This document shows positions 10,311 through 17,386 of a stretch of 64,000 nt of DNA, piece after piece (positions within the stretch are counted from its first letter, which is position 1; each line of letters begins with the position of its first letter). The position numbers were made by a program, and so were the translations under genes. Location: contig JAGCVX010000005.1 of assembly GCA_017962145.1 (NCBI GenBank), positions 62,001 to 126,000 of the forward strand, written 5' to 3'. Source of the DNA: Clostridiales bacterium. Its GTDB lineage: Bacteria; Bacillota; Clostridia; Saccharofermentanales; Saccharofermentanaceae. The notes under the pieces are model-generated. The model searched no databases. It was not told the origin of the DNA and worked only from the letters and a program-made list of their open reading frames with translations.

Positions 10311-10829
10311 TCATTTTTCAATTCTTTCTTTTCTGACGATCTCTATCGCCTTATTGATTTCTGCTGAAGATGCTTCAGATGAATAGAAATGAAGCAGTTT
10401 CATAAAATGCCGGCAGCCGCCTTCCGGATAGAAGTAATCGTCACTCAAGTAATCCGATGCAAGACAGATCAGGATCAATGGTTCACGGATCGTAGATTCA
10501 AAAGACAGCGTCGCTGCCTTTCTGAGCGCATCACCGAGCTCAAGTGTATCAAGTATGGAATTCGTCTTCTCGTAATGGCGGATCATCGTCTCGACAATCT
10601 TCTTGATGATTGCTTCCTCTTCCCATTTTTCCGGACCATACTGGATACTTTGACTGAACACATGATTCGTGTCCTTGATTGTTCCATTTGCCTCCTCAAG
10701 ACGCAGCATCAGGTCATTGGACTTGTTCTCCGGCCGCATGTAGAGTTCCTCGAGAAAACTGACATACTCCTCCCGCGTAATACGTCCGACCATCCATAAC
10801 AATGCATTTATATAAAGATTTTCTTTCAT
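10311..10829 (-). CDS. Hypothetical protein, 172 residues
   Basis: No family is recognised. The product is soluble, acidic and mostly helical by composition, with no signal peptide, membrane segment or metal motif. GAGGTAG directly precedes the ATG, and codon use resembles the neighbouring core genes, so it is probably real. It is leftward and follows the accessory region; the nearest gene on the left is the tyrosine phosphatase, about 160 bases away. Confidence 0.65.
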   Translation of the reverse strand: MKENLYINALLWMVGRITREEYVSFLEELYMRPENKSNDLMLRLEEANGTIKDTNHVFSQSIQYGPEKWEEEAIIKKIVETMIRHYEKTNSILDTLELGDALRKAATLSFESTIREPLILICLASDYLSDDYFYPEGGCRHFMKLLHFYSSEASSAEINKAIEIVRKERIEK

Positions 10830-10971
10830 CTACCTCACCAACAACGCAATCCTTAGAAATTTGCCATCTTCCCCTAGAAGCATTATAACATCTCCGCTCG
10901 GGCAGAAAATAAACCCGGACTTTAAAATTCACAAAGAATCAATCAAGCGTATAAATATGTGCATATAAAAG

Positions 10972-10994
10972 GGCCACTGGGTTCACCAATGGCC
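10972..10994 (-). terminator. Hairpin, probable intrinsic terminator
   Basis: The imperfect palindrome GGCCATTGG / CCAGTGGCC has a 5-base loop and is followed on the minus strand by CTTTTAT. It lies directly after the stop of the decayed open frame at 10995-11132. The rest of 10830-10971 holds nothing I recognise. Confidence 0.5.
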
Positions 10995-11132
10995 TTATCC
11001 GTACTGAACTTTTTCGAAGTGTAAGGCGTATTTGGGGAGTATAGATACGTTTCTCGTGTTTAAAAGCCGAATGTTAGGATTTGCGGATTTGATCATGCTA
11101 ATGCCGTGACATATAAATATCACCCTAATCAT
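10995..11132 (-). pseudogene. Decayed gene fragment starting like a tyrosine phosphatase
   Basis: A 45-codon open frame begins MIRVIFICHG. This parallels MIKVLFVCHG at the start of the intact phosphatase at 9651-10148, and the bases are similar too. The similarity stops after about 10 codons; the catalytic CX5R is absent and the remaining 35 residues match nothing I know. It is followed at once by a terminator-like hairpin. Most likely it is a remnant of a recombined phosphatase gene; chance similarity over such a short stretch cannot be excluded. Confidence 0.35.
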
Positions 11133-11184
11133 GCGCAAATCCACCCGGATATTTCAGATCACCAGTACCCCATGTGTTATATAA

Positions 11185-11345
11185 CTATTTGTTAAACGGA
11201 TTCGGATAATCTTTCGGTATGTGCCACGGACTCCCTGGCTTATCTTGTGTTATTCTTTCATCTTTGGTTTTCGGCACCAGTCAGCAACTTGACGTTGCTT
11301 AACTCCCCACTTCTCAGCTGCTTCTTTCGTTCCCATGTCAGCCAT
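11185..11345 (-). pseudogene. Small helix-turn-helix gene broken by a frameshift
   Basis: A good ribosome site (GGAGG, 7-base spacing) precedes an ATG at 11343-11345. The first frame reads MADMGTKEAAEKWGVKQRQV and then DWCRK, a helix-turn-helix start, and stops at 11250-11252. A second frame (shift near 11275) continues with DKPGSPWHIPKDYPNPF to a stop at 11185-11187. Joined, the two match the small clostridial DNA-binding family with N-terminal EAAEKWGV and C-terminal SPWHIP motifs. One indel near the WCR codons explains the break. A sequencing error would restore an intact gene of about 52 codons. Confidence 0.6.
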
Positions 11346-11417
11346 ATTCAGAACCTCCAAAGGCTATTCGCTTAATATATTGATTCGGTACTCTTAAAGT
11401 TGAAGACCTTCCAATGT

Positions 11418-12251
11418 TCACAGATTAAGAAGATCAACATCCGCCTTAGCATTAGCAATATCTTTCTCATATCCAGTCATCGTAGACGCTAAGTCAGATA
11501 AACTTCCTGTTGGGCTTTTGAAGAAATCTGCATATGCCTTAACTTTAACATAGTATTCCTTCAGTTTTGCGTAATTCTCCGAATCACCATACTGTTCTGC
11601 CATCTCCTGCAAACTCTTTTGTGCCTCATCTAGGTTATTATCTAGCTGCGTGTATATTCCTTTATCATCAAGCACCCATTCAACAAACCAAATACAGTAG
11701 TTAAAATCCATATCGTAAAACTTCTCTGTATCATAGTCTCTGTCGGGGTATCTTGAAGTAAACGCTGCTTTGAGATCCTCCTCCTCTACATATGAAACGC
11801 TTAAACTCATTTTGAAAAAGAATGAAGACACCTTATCGTCCGCCCACTTCAAAGCATCATTTGAATCATAGACTCCAAAATGCCAAGCATCATAGATTGA
11901 TTGCATATACATCGAACAAATGAATGAAGCGTTGTTAAGATTATCATATATACTTTTGGAGTTTTCACCTAAAACCTGTTTCTTATTATCTTCAAGAATC
12001 GCATCATAAGCTGTCCTGGCATCAACCAACTCTGCTCTATTCTCAACTTGCGCCTTCTCACTATCAGTAAGAACATTGTATAGTTTTTCCGCATTTTGAA
12101 TTTTCTCACCGCTATCTGCTGATACTGTTCCGATGTCAGCAATAGCTGACTCTGCTGCTTTTACATCTTTATTCTTTCCTTTTCCACATGCACAAAGAGA
12201 CAAAGAAATAGAAATAACCATGATCAATGAAACTACTCTTCTCATACGCAC
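11418..12251 (-). CDS. Putative lipoprotein, helical
   Basis: The product has a lipoprotein signal peptide: basic MRMRRV, a hydrophobic core, then the lipobox SLCAC followed by GKGKNK. The mature part of about 255 residues is acidic, helical and rich in Asn, Lys and Tyr; no domain is recognised. The start is either GTG at 12251 or ATG at 12245; neither has a good ribosome site. A TATAAT at 12293-12298 suggests transcription begins near 12285, leaving a short leader with a 7-bp hairpin (12261-12279). It is more A+T-rich than the core genes and lies inside the accessory segment. Confidence 0.75.
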   Translation of the reverse strand: MRMRRVVSLIMVISISLSLCACGKGKNKDVKAAESAIADIGTVSADSGEKIQNAEKLYNVLTDSEKAQVENRAELVDARTAYDAILEDNKKQVLGENSKSIYDNLNNASFICSMYMQSIYDAWHFGVYDSNDALKWADDKVSSFFFKMSLSVSYVEEEDLKAAFTSRYPDRDYDTEKFYDMDFNYCIWFVEWVLDDKGIYTQLDNNLDEAQKSLQEMAEQYGDSENYAKLKEYYVKVKAYADFFKSPTGSLSDLASTMTGYEKDIANAKADVDLLNL

Positions 12252-12316
12252 TACTTAAAATTTCATCTTTACGATGAAACTTATCGCCTCCTATTATAAA
12301 ATTTCAGGAAGGTGTT

Positions 12317-12341
12317 ATGAGTGCATTGTAAATGCACTCAT
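12317..12341. promoter_or_regulatory. Perfect 11-bp palindrome, candidate operator
   Basis: ATGAGTGCATT and AATGCACTCAT form a perfect inverted repeat around a 3-base centre. It overlaps the expected -35 position for the lipoprotein promoter, whose -10 TATAAT is at 12293-12298 on the minus strand. No T-run follows, so it is not an intrinsic terminator. It is probably a repressor site; the regulator is unknown. Confidence 0.5.
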
Positions 12342-12485
12342 ATCCTGTTAAACGTAGTGTAACAGCGGCTTTCACAGTCTTTTTACATTTCGTTTACACA
12401 TGTTTCATCCCATGAGCCTCTTCTTTTTCCATGATCTTTCTCCTGAGCTTTCTATCACTTCCTTTCCTTGTTTTTGGCAAAAGAA

Positions 12486-12509
12486 AAGACCTCAGTTGCC
12501 CAAGGTCTT
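12486..12509 (-). terminator. Intrinsic terminator of the first DUF4417 cassette
   Basis: AAGACCT / AGGTCTT with a 10-base loop is followed on the minus strand by TTCTTTTG. It ends the leftward unit 14104-12533. The spacer 12342-12485 shows nothing else recognisable. Confidence 0.6.
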
Positions 12510-12532
12510 ATCAATTAAGATGTTTCTCTGAT

Positions 12533-12694
12533 TTATCCCATAATTGCTTTTTTCATCTCTGAGTCATTCCATTCCTTTCCAGAACTTCCCCAATGATATG
12601 CCGCAACATGTGTCCCCTTATCTTTTACTGCCTCTGGACATCTGCTCTTTGAAACAAAAGAACTCCGATAATTACAAAGAGTTAATGTAATCAG
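12533..12694 (-). pseudogene. Open frame without a clear start, probable gene remnant
   Basis: Fifty-three codons are open on the minus strand, overlapping the stop of the zinc-ribbon gene and ending just before the terminator. The residues look protein-like (SKSRCPEAVKDKG, then HVAAYHWGSSGKEW), but there is no ATG, GTG or TTG with a ribosome site. It could be the 3' end of a gene replaced at its 5' side, as happens with swapped toxin or immunity cassettes. The family is not recognised. Confidence 0.35.
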
Positions 12695-13017
12695 TTTGAA
12701 CTATCATAATTGTCCAACAGAGAATTAACCCACATATCGATTGAGTCACTGGCATTATCAAGATTATCTGGACATCCATGTAAGTCTTTCAGAGTGAATA
12801 AGTCAGTATTCTGCCACCAAGAGGGAATAAGATATCTGGAATGTGAATACTCTTGGCACTTACTGCACCATGCCCAAGCACTTCCCAGTCTTTTCTCCTT
12901 ATGTTTGTAGAAATATATATGTCCGGATTTCTCGCCACAACAAGGACATATACGTGGAAATCTCTCATGATTATCATTAAATAAATCCATTATTAAATCT
13001 CTTCTATCAGACCACAT
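12691..13017 (-). CDS. Small zinc-ribbon protein, candidate immunity protein
   Basis: A 108-residue cytosolic protein with two CxxC pairs (CPCCG and CSKC) framing an aromatic, basic middle (HIYFYKHK), then SWWQNTDLF. The ATG follows a GAGG site by about 10 bases and lies 2 bases after the stop of the metalloprotease-like gene, so the two are translationally coupled. Inference: because a small protein directly after a toxin-like gene is usually its antidote, it may neutralise the 13020-13433 product. No immunity family is recognised with certainty. Confidence 0.6.
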   Translation of the reverse strand: MWSDRRDLIMDLFNDNHERFPRICPCCGEKSGHIYFYKHKEKRLGSAWAWCSKCQEYSHSRYLIPSWWQNTDLFTLKDLHGCPDNLDNASDSIDMWVNSLLDNYDSSN

Positions 13018-13019
13018 TT

Positions 13020-13433
13020 TTATCTGCCTCCTCTTATGTAATCTTCTAATGCATCGCCAGATTCGTAGGCGGGATCCTCCTCCGCGGTTCCTCCTCGCAA
13101 ATAATCTCGTGCATGGTTTAGTTCATGTGCTATCGTGTTAGCAAGTTCTATCTCACTGAAAAAAGCACTTGGCCCGAGAACAATCACATTTGGATTTTCT
13201 CTTCTGATTTTGCCAGGATTTCCCGGTGATAAAGATTCGTCAAAAACTATCTCGATCTTTTTCCCGGAACCCCGAAGATTAATACCATACTTTTGGGCAA
13301 TCACCTTTGCATGATATATAGGATTCAGAGCCATTTCATAATCCCTCTCGGTTGGTGGAACAGGTTTTCCAATGCGGAATCTTTCATCACTCCCGAGAGT
13401 GTTACCAAAACCACCGTGATAACCTGCTCCCAT
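13020..13433 (-). CDS. Orphan polymorphic-toxin-like protein with HExxH metallopeptidase motif
   Basis: The product is 137 residues. The Gly-rich start MGAGYHGGFGNTLGS resembles the N-termini of small stand-alone toxin modules seen in Firmicutes. The C-terminal half contains IAHELNHARDYLRGG, a zinc HExxH site (H103, E104, H107), followed by an acidic stretch that could supply the third ligand. The layout fits metallopeptidase toxins of polymorphic toxin systems. There is no signal peptide. The start codon overlaps the stop of the DUF4417 gene (TAATG) behind GAGGAGG. It could instead be a housekeeping-type protease, but its size and neighbours favour a toxin module. Confidence 0.65.
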   Translation of the reverse strand: MGAGYHGGFGNTLGSDERFRIGKPVPPTERDYEMALNPIYHAKVIAQKYGINLRGSGKKIEIVFDESLSPGNPGKIRRENPNVIVLGPSAFFSEIELANTIAHELNHARDYLRGGTAEEDPAYESGDALEDYIRGGR

Positions 13434-14104
13434 TATACCACCTCCTCAGAGGAGCTCATGACTTTTCCGAAATCGCTCTCGAAGTGAATTATCATGATGC
13501 CCATATCGCGGTATTTCTGAAATATGCTGTCAGGGCATGATCCGTAGACAATTATTGCAATAGGCAAAATCCGTCTGACTACGACCTCTAGTCCTTTGGC
13601 AAATATATCTCGATCCTCAAGGATCTTCAGAGTACCATGCGTGCCGACTGCAACCACCGAGTGTCTGGGAAGTCCGTCTGTACACACCTTAAAGGTTCGT
13701 CTGTCTCCATAGCGGAGGTTAGGAATAACCTTAACACCATTAACTTGAAGCCAAGCCCCGATAGCTCTGCTGCGGTAGATATTCCAAAGTTGCATGACTA
13801 ATGGCATATCACGATAGAGACTCCAATCGGGCAAGATGACTCCGTTGTATCGTTGCAGAATTGGAAGATACTTCTTTGGGTTGCGCCATAATCTTTCGAA
13901 TAGGTAATCATCTTCGTAAAAGTGTACCCAGCAGTTGTGATCTTTAGCTGATATACACTTTGAAAACGGTATTAACCTGTTCGGGATATCGTAACACGGG
14001 TTGATTACAGGGAATTCAAAGAACCCGGCATAGGTTGCCATAGCAACCAGAAACGCATTGAAAACATCTTTACATCCCTTACGGATACTATTTACTTTGG
14101 ACAT
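13433..14104 (-). CDS. DUF4417-family protein (first copy)
   Basis: The product has 223 residues from the ATG at 14102-14104, which follows AGGAGG by 9 bases (a TTG two codons upstream is too close to that site). Family-type text includes CWVHFYEDDYLFERLWRNP, VILPDWSLYRDMP, NIYRSRAIGAWLQ and VVAVGTHGTLK; it lacks a signal peptide. DUF4417 has no established function and is often found with phage or mobile genes. The gene heads a three-gene coupled unit with a toxin-like and a zinc-ribbon protein. A second, divergent member of the same family lies at 33460-34083 in the same gene order. Confidence 0.8.
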   Translation of the reverse strand: MSKVNSIRKGCKDVFNAFLVAMATYAGFFEFPVINPCYDIPNRLIPFSKCISAKDHNCWVHFYEDDYLFERLWRNPKKYLPILQRYNGVILPDWSLYRDMPLVMQLWNIYRSRAIGAWLQVNGVKVIPNLRYGDRRTFKVCTDGLPRHSVVAVGTHGTLKILEDRDIFAKGLEVVVRRILPIAIIVYGSCPDSIFQKYRDMGIMIIHFESDFGKVMSSSEEVV

Positions 14105-14230
14105 TGACAATGTCCTCCTTTCATTTACTCGCTCACATCAATCTCCTGAGAGTGATATAATTTGAGCTGTATAGATTTATGCTCGAAGTTTATAAAATCG
14201 AGTTCTTTTCAATGGGTGCAAATCGATTCA

Positions 14231-14250
14231 AAAGGGTACAAAAGGGTACA
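14231..14250 (+). repeat. Two tandem copies of AAAGGGTACA upstream of hypothetical gene
   Basis: Two adjacent identical 10-base units end 20 bases before the start of the gene at 14270; a related GGGTGCA lies about 15 bases before them. One helical turn of spacing suggests a protein-binding site controlling the gene. Confidence 0.45.
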
Positions 14251-14269
14251 AGAAAGGATCTTGAGATAA

Positions 14270-15493
14270 ATGGAATTCAAGGAAATCTTCAATCTGCTTA
14301 AGAAATGTTTGGGCGATGGTCATAACCGCCAATATTTCTTTAGAGATCTCATGGCAATGATTACGACAGTGTCGGAAGATGAATGGGGAACACCTCTAGA
14401 TCCAAATACCAAGAGGACGAAAGATAATACTATATTCAGTTTTATTAAAAGAGGACTATCACAAACTTTTGCCCAATCAATAGTTAATAGATTAACGCCG
14501 GATGAATTAATAGAACGGATTAATGAGAGGCCATTGGGTACACGAGAAGCATTGGCAAAAGAATTAAGCGTCTATGACGGTGATATAGACGCAGAGAATG
14601 TTGGTGTCAGGTCTGCAGATATGCTGGTCAAGATAATCACTAAGTCAGCTGGCTTAATGACAGATGAGGAAATTGCAATCGAAAAAGATGCCAACAAATC
14701 GTCTGAGCGAGATTTAGACGTAGTGCAGAATACATCGTCCGGAACGATCTTGCCTATAGTAATAACTGGATCTGATGAATTAACAGCAAGACATTTCCTG
14801 ATTAATCACGAAAACGAGAAGGAACTGATCCCTTTATGTCAGATAGCTTTACTCTACAGCCCTGAACACAAACACGTCAGAGCTATGTATACGGAGTATT
14901 TATTGTTGCCCCCAAAAGTACAAAGGTTAATTCTTAAATCTTGCAATGCGGACAAAATGTTGAATATAGATTCTCTTCATTTGGAAGAAGCCATTGACTT
15001 TTTCTGCAATGATTTAGAGAAATATGAATTATCATCACGAAGATATTTGTATATGTTTGATCAGTATCTTTATCGAGCCTTCAGCTATTATTCAGATTGC
15101 AGCATTAAGACATACGATAATTATTCCTTTAAGAGGTTACTTGAACCTAGTCTTAAGGCGTTCAAAAACATGGAATATTCATCAATTGATGCATACATAG
15201 CTGATTACCTTTGGATGAAGGAAAACAAAGAAAAGGTTGAAACAATGCCGCCAATGGATTACCTTTGGACTACAAAGGATTTTGGTTCATGTAATGAAGA
15301 GGATCTTACATATTGGCTTTGCAGATTTGTTATTGATTCTTGCAACAACTTGTTTCATCGGATAAAGGAATGCGACTTCGATTATGTGGATGTTTATGAT
15401 CAATATGCTGAAACCCAGGAAGATCTATATTACTGTGCTGTGAACGCATTATATAATCATTACTTGTGTCATACACAGAGCAATTCAGATTAA
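14270..15493 (+). CDS. Hypothetical protein, 407 residues, divergent from DUF4417 cassette
   Basis: No family is recognised. The start MEFKEIFNLLKKCLGDGHNR follows AAGGATCTTGAGATAA. The first roughly 125 residues look like a compact helical domain (DNTIFSFIKRGLSQTFAQS, then LTPDELIERINERPLGT). A charged linker follows, and then a helical, Tyr- and Asp-rich C-terminal part of about 230 residues. There is no signal peptide, membrane segment or nucleotide-binding motif. The gene is distinctly A+T-rich compared with neighbours, which suggests acquisition. The layout of a small N-terminal domain plus a divergent C-terminal part is common among conflict-system effectors, but that is only a resemblance. 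Confidence 0.6.
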   Translation: MEFKEIFNLLKKCLGDGHNRQYFFRDLMAMITTVSEDEWGTPLDPNTKRTKDNTIFSFIKRGLSQTFAQSIVNRLTPDELIERINERPLGTREALAKELSVYDGDIDAENVGVRSADMLVKIITKSAGLMTDEEIAIEKDANKSSERDLDVVQNTSSGTILPIVITGSDELTARHFLINHENEKELIPLCQIALLYSPEHKHVRAMYTEYLLLPPKVQRLILKSCNADKMLNIDSLHLEEAIDFFCNDLEKYELSSRRYLYMFDQYLYRAFSYYSDCSIKTYDNYSFKRLLEPSLKAFKNMEYSSIDAYIADYLWMKENKEKVETMPPMDYLWTTKDFGSCNEEDLTYWLCRFVIDSCNNLFHRIKECDFDYVDVYDQYAETQEDLYYCAVNALYNHYLCHTQSNSD

Positions 15494-15726
15494 GATAAAT
15501 AGTGTTGTACCGGGCTTGGTTGAATCGGTATAAAACGCTACTAAAAAGCTTCAAAACGCCTGATATCAGTAACTTTCAATTTATCGGCGTATGCTGCCGT
15601 GACACACGAATAACACTCTTATCATTGCTTATAAACCTTTCGAATCGATGAATCGTTACTGAATATAGTATCACATCGGTGAAAGAGTGTTTTGTGAGTC
15701 TATGAAAATCCGCACGATCAACTCTC

Positions 15727-15757
15727 TTGACTTTGTCCTTGGGACAAGGTTTACGCT
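15727..15757 (+). promoter_or_regulatory. MerR-type promoter with 19-bp spacer
   Basis: TTGACT (15727-15732) and TACGCT (15752-15757) are separated by exactly 19 bases. The spacer is filled by the dyad TTTGTCC / GGACAAG. Over-long spacers with a central dyad are the mark of promoters twisted open by MerR-family activators. It lies 31 bases before the first ABC gene, and a merR gene sits directly downstream of that operon. The rest of 15494-15726 shows no gene. Confidence 0.75.
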
Positions 15758-15787
15758 TAAGTCAGAAATAGTTACGGAGGTCATGGT

Positions 15788-16705
15788 ATGCACGTTCTCG
15801 GGAAGATCCTTAAGGCAAACCGGCGCTGGGTCATATTCTCTCTGTTTGTCTCGTTGCTGACAAATGTTTCCCAACTTGTCTATGCCCATTTTCTAGGCGT
15901 CCTTGTCAATCGGATCGTAGATGGAAACGGCGTCATACCGCGACTTGTCATCCTCCTTTTGCTTCTGATCCTGGCTTTGGCCGCTCTGAATTATCTCGAG
16001 CATATGGTAGGAAACTACACCGCCGAAAAATCGGCCCATACGCTTCGCATGGGATACATGCGTTTTCTATTGGAAAGCCCGAAAGGGGCGACCATGTCTG
16101 CCGATCAGGCCATGTCTACTGTGCAGGGTGAACTTTCTCTTTCATCTGAATTTCTCAGCAATTCATTTTTCTTTAATATCAGCATGGTCATCACCTGTAT
16201 TCTGGTAATGGTCTTTCTCTTTACAGAAAATGTCCTTCTTTCCTTAGCGTTTCTGACCCCGACTCTTCTGCTGCTGATCTACGTGACTTTCTCAGGATCG
16301 AAACTTGCCAGGATCACAAAGGAAACTCTTGCTGCCAAACGCCGTATGAACCGCACCGCCTTCAGTGCCGTCCTGAATCACCCGATCATCTCTGTCTTTG
16401 ATGCAGGAGATTTTCTTTCCGAAAAATATGATGAGGATATGAAAGCATGGGAGAAAAACTTTAAGAAGGATGAGCAGCTTCATGCTGTCCTGAATTCTAT
16501 TTCCGGGCTTCTTTCCAAATTGCCCTTACTCTGCCTTTTCCTTGCAGGCGGATACATGGTCATTTCCGAAACGATCACACTTGGTACATTTATCGTTTTT
16601 CTGAACCTTCAGAACAACGTAACCGGATTTCTCATGAACACACCGACATTTCTTGCGCATTTCAGGACTTTCACTTCGAACCTGAAACGGATCGATATTA
16701 TCTAA
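15788..16705 (+). CDS. ABC exporter membrane subunit (no ATPase domain), first
   Basis: A 305-residue protein with about six membrane segments in the pattern of exporter-type ABC membrane domains, including coupling-helix-like text (AVLNHPIISVFDAGDFL). There is no attached nucleotide-binding domain, unlike most homologues of about 580 residues. The start has GGAGG with 7-base spacing. It is the first gene of a three-gene operon with an ATPase and a second membrane subunit. It probably exports a drug, peptide or lipid; the substrate is unknown. Confidence 0.88.
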   Translation: MHVLGKILKANRRWVIFSLFVSLLTNVSQLVYAHFLGVLVNRIVDGNGVIPRLVILLLLLILALAALNYLEHMVGNYTAEKSAHTLRMGYMRFLLESPKGATMSADQAMSTVQGELSLSSEFLSNSFFFNISMVITCILVMVFLFTENVLLSLAFLTPTLLLLIYVTFSGSKLARITKETLAAKRRMNRTAFSAVLNHPIISVFDAGDFLSEKYDEDMKAWEKNFKKDEQLHAVLNSISGLLSKLPLLCLFLAGGYMVISETITLGTFIVFLNLQNNVTGFLMNTPTFLAHFRTFTSNLKRIDII

Positions 16706-16717
16706 CAGGAGGACACT

Positions 16718-17386
16718 ATGTGTAATGATAAAAAGCAGATCTTAGCAGATCTTTCCCACATATCTTTTTCCTATGACAGCAAGCTTATCCTTCAAGATAT
16801 TTCGCTTTCGATCCAAAGTGGCGAGCGCATCGGTATCGTAGGAGAAAGCGGATGCGGAAAGAGTACATTTCTCAAGATCCTTTCAGGTCTTCTTCCGCCT
16901 TCTTCGGGCACGGTGAATATCCTCGGAGATTCCATTGCATCCGACATCCGAAAGCATGTCTCCATCGTCTTGCAGTCAGCCATGCTTCTTCCCATGACGA
17001 TCTACGAGAATATCACGCTTGGACATGACTACAGTGAAGATTCCGTGCGAAATGTACTGGAGCAGGTCAGTCTGCTTGATTGGGTCGATTCTCTGCCTGA
17101 AGGAATCCATACCTATCTCGGTGACCGGGCAGATGAGCTTTCAGGCGGTCAGGCACAGCGTCTGGCCATTGCCCGGGCCATGTGTAAAGATGCCCCTCTT
17201 CTCCTTCTGGATGAGCCCACGGCATCTCTGGATGCGTCCACGGCCGCTTCCGTCATGGCCTCTTTAGATGCCTGCACAGAGAGTTCCAAACGTAACTTAA
17301 CCATCGTACATGTCACACATCAAGTCGAGTACTTAAAGGGCTACGACCGGATCCTTCGCATGGAAGGAGGAAAGCTTTATGTTTAA
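16718..17386 (+). CDS. ABC transporter ATP-binding protein
   Basis: A 222-residue stand-alone nucleotide-binding domain. Visible motifs are Walker A GESGCGKSTF (near 40), Q-loop VLQSAM, signature LSGGQAQR (near 140), Walker B LLLLDEPTASLD and switch His VHVTHQ. AGGAGG precedes the start. The 3' end overlaps the next membrane-subunit gene by 8 bases, so the three products are coupled. It is the only ATPase in the operon and presumably serves both membrane subunits, forming two identical ATP sites. Confidence 0.95.
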   Translation: MCNDKKQILADLSHISFSYDSKLILQDISLSIQSGERIGIVGESGCGKSTFLKILSGLLPPSSGTVNILGDSIASDIRKHVSIVLQSAMLLPMTIYENITLGHDYSEDSVRNVLEQVSLLDWVDSLPEGIHTYLGDRADELSGGQAQRLAIARAMCKDAPLLLLDEPTASLDASTAASVMASLDACTESSKRNLTIVHVTHQVEYLKGYDRILRMEGGKLYV

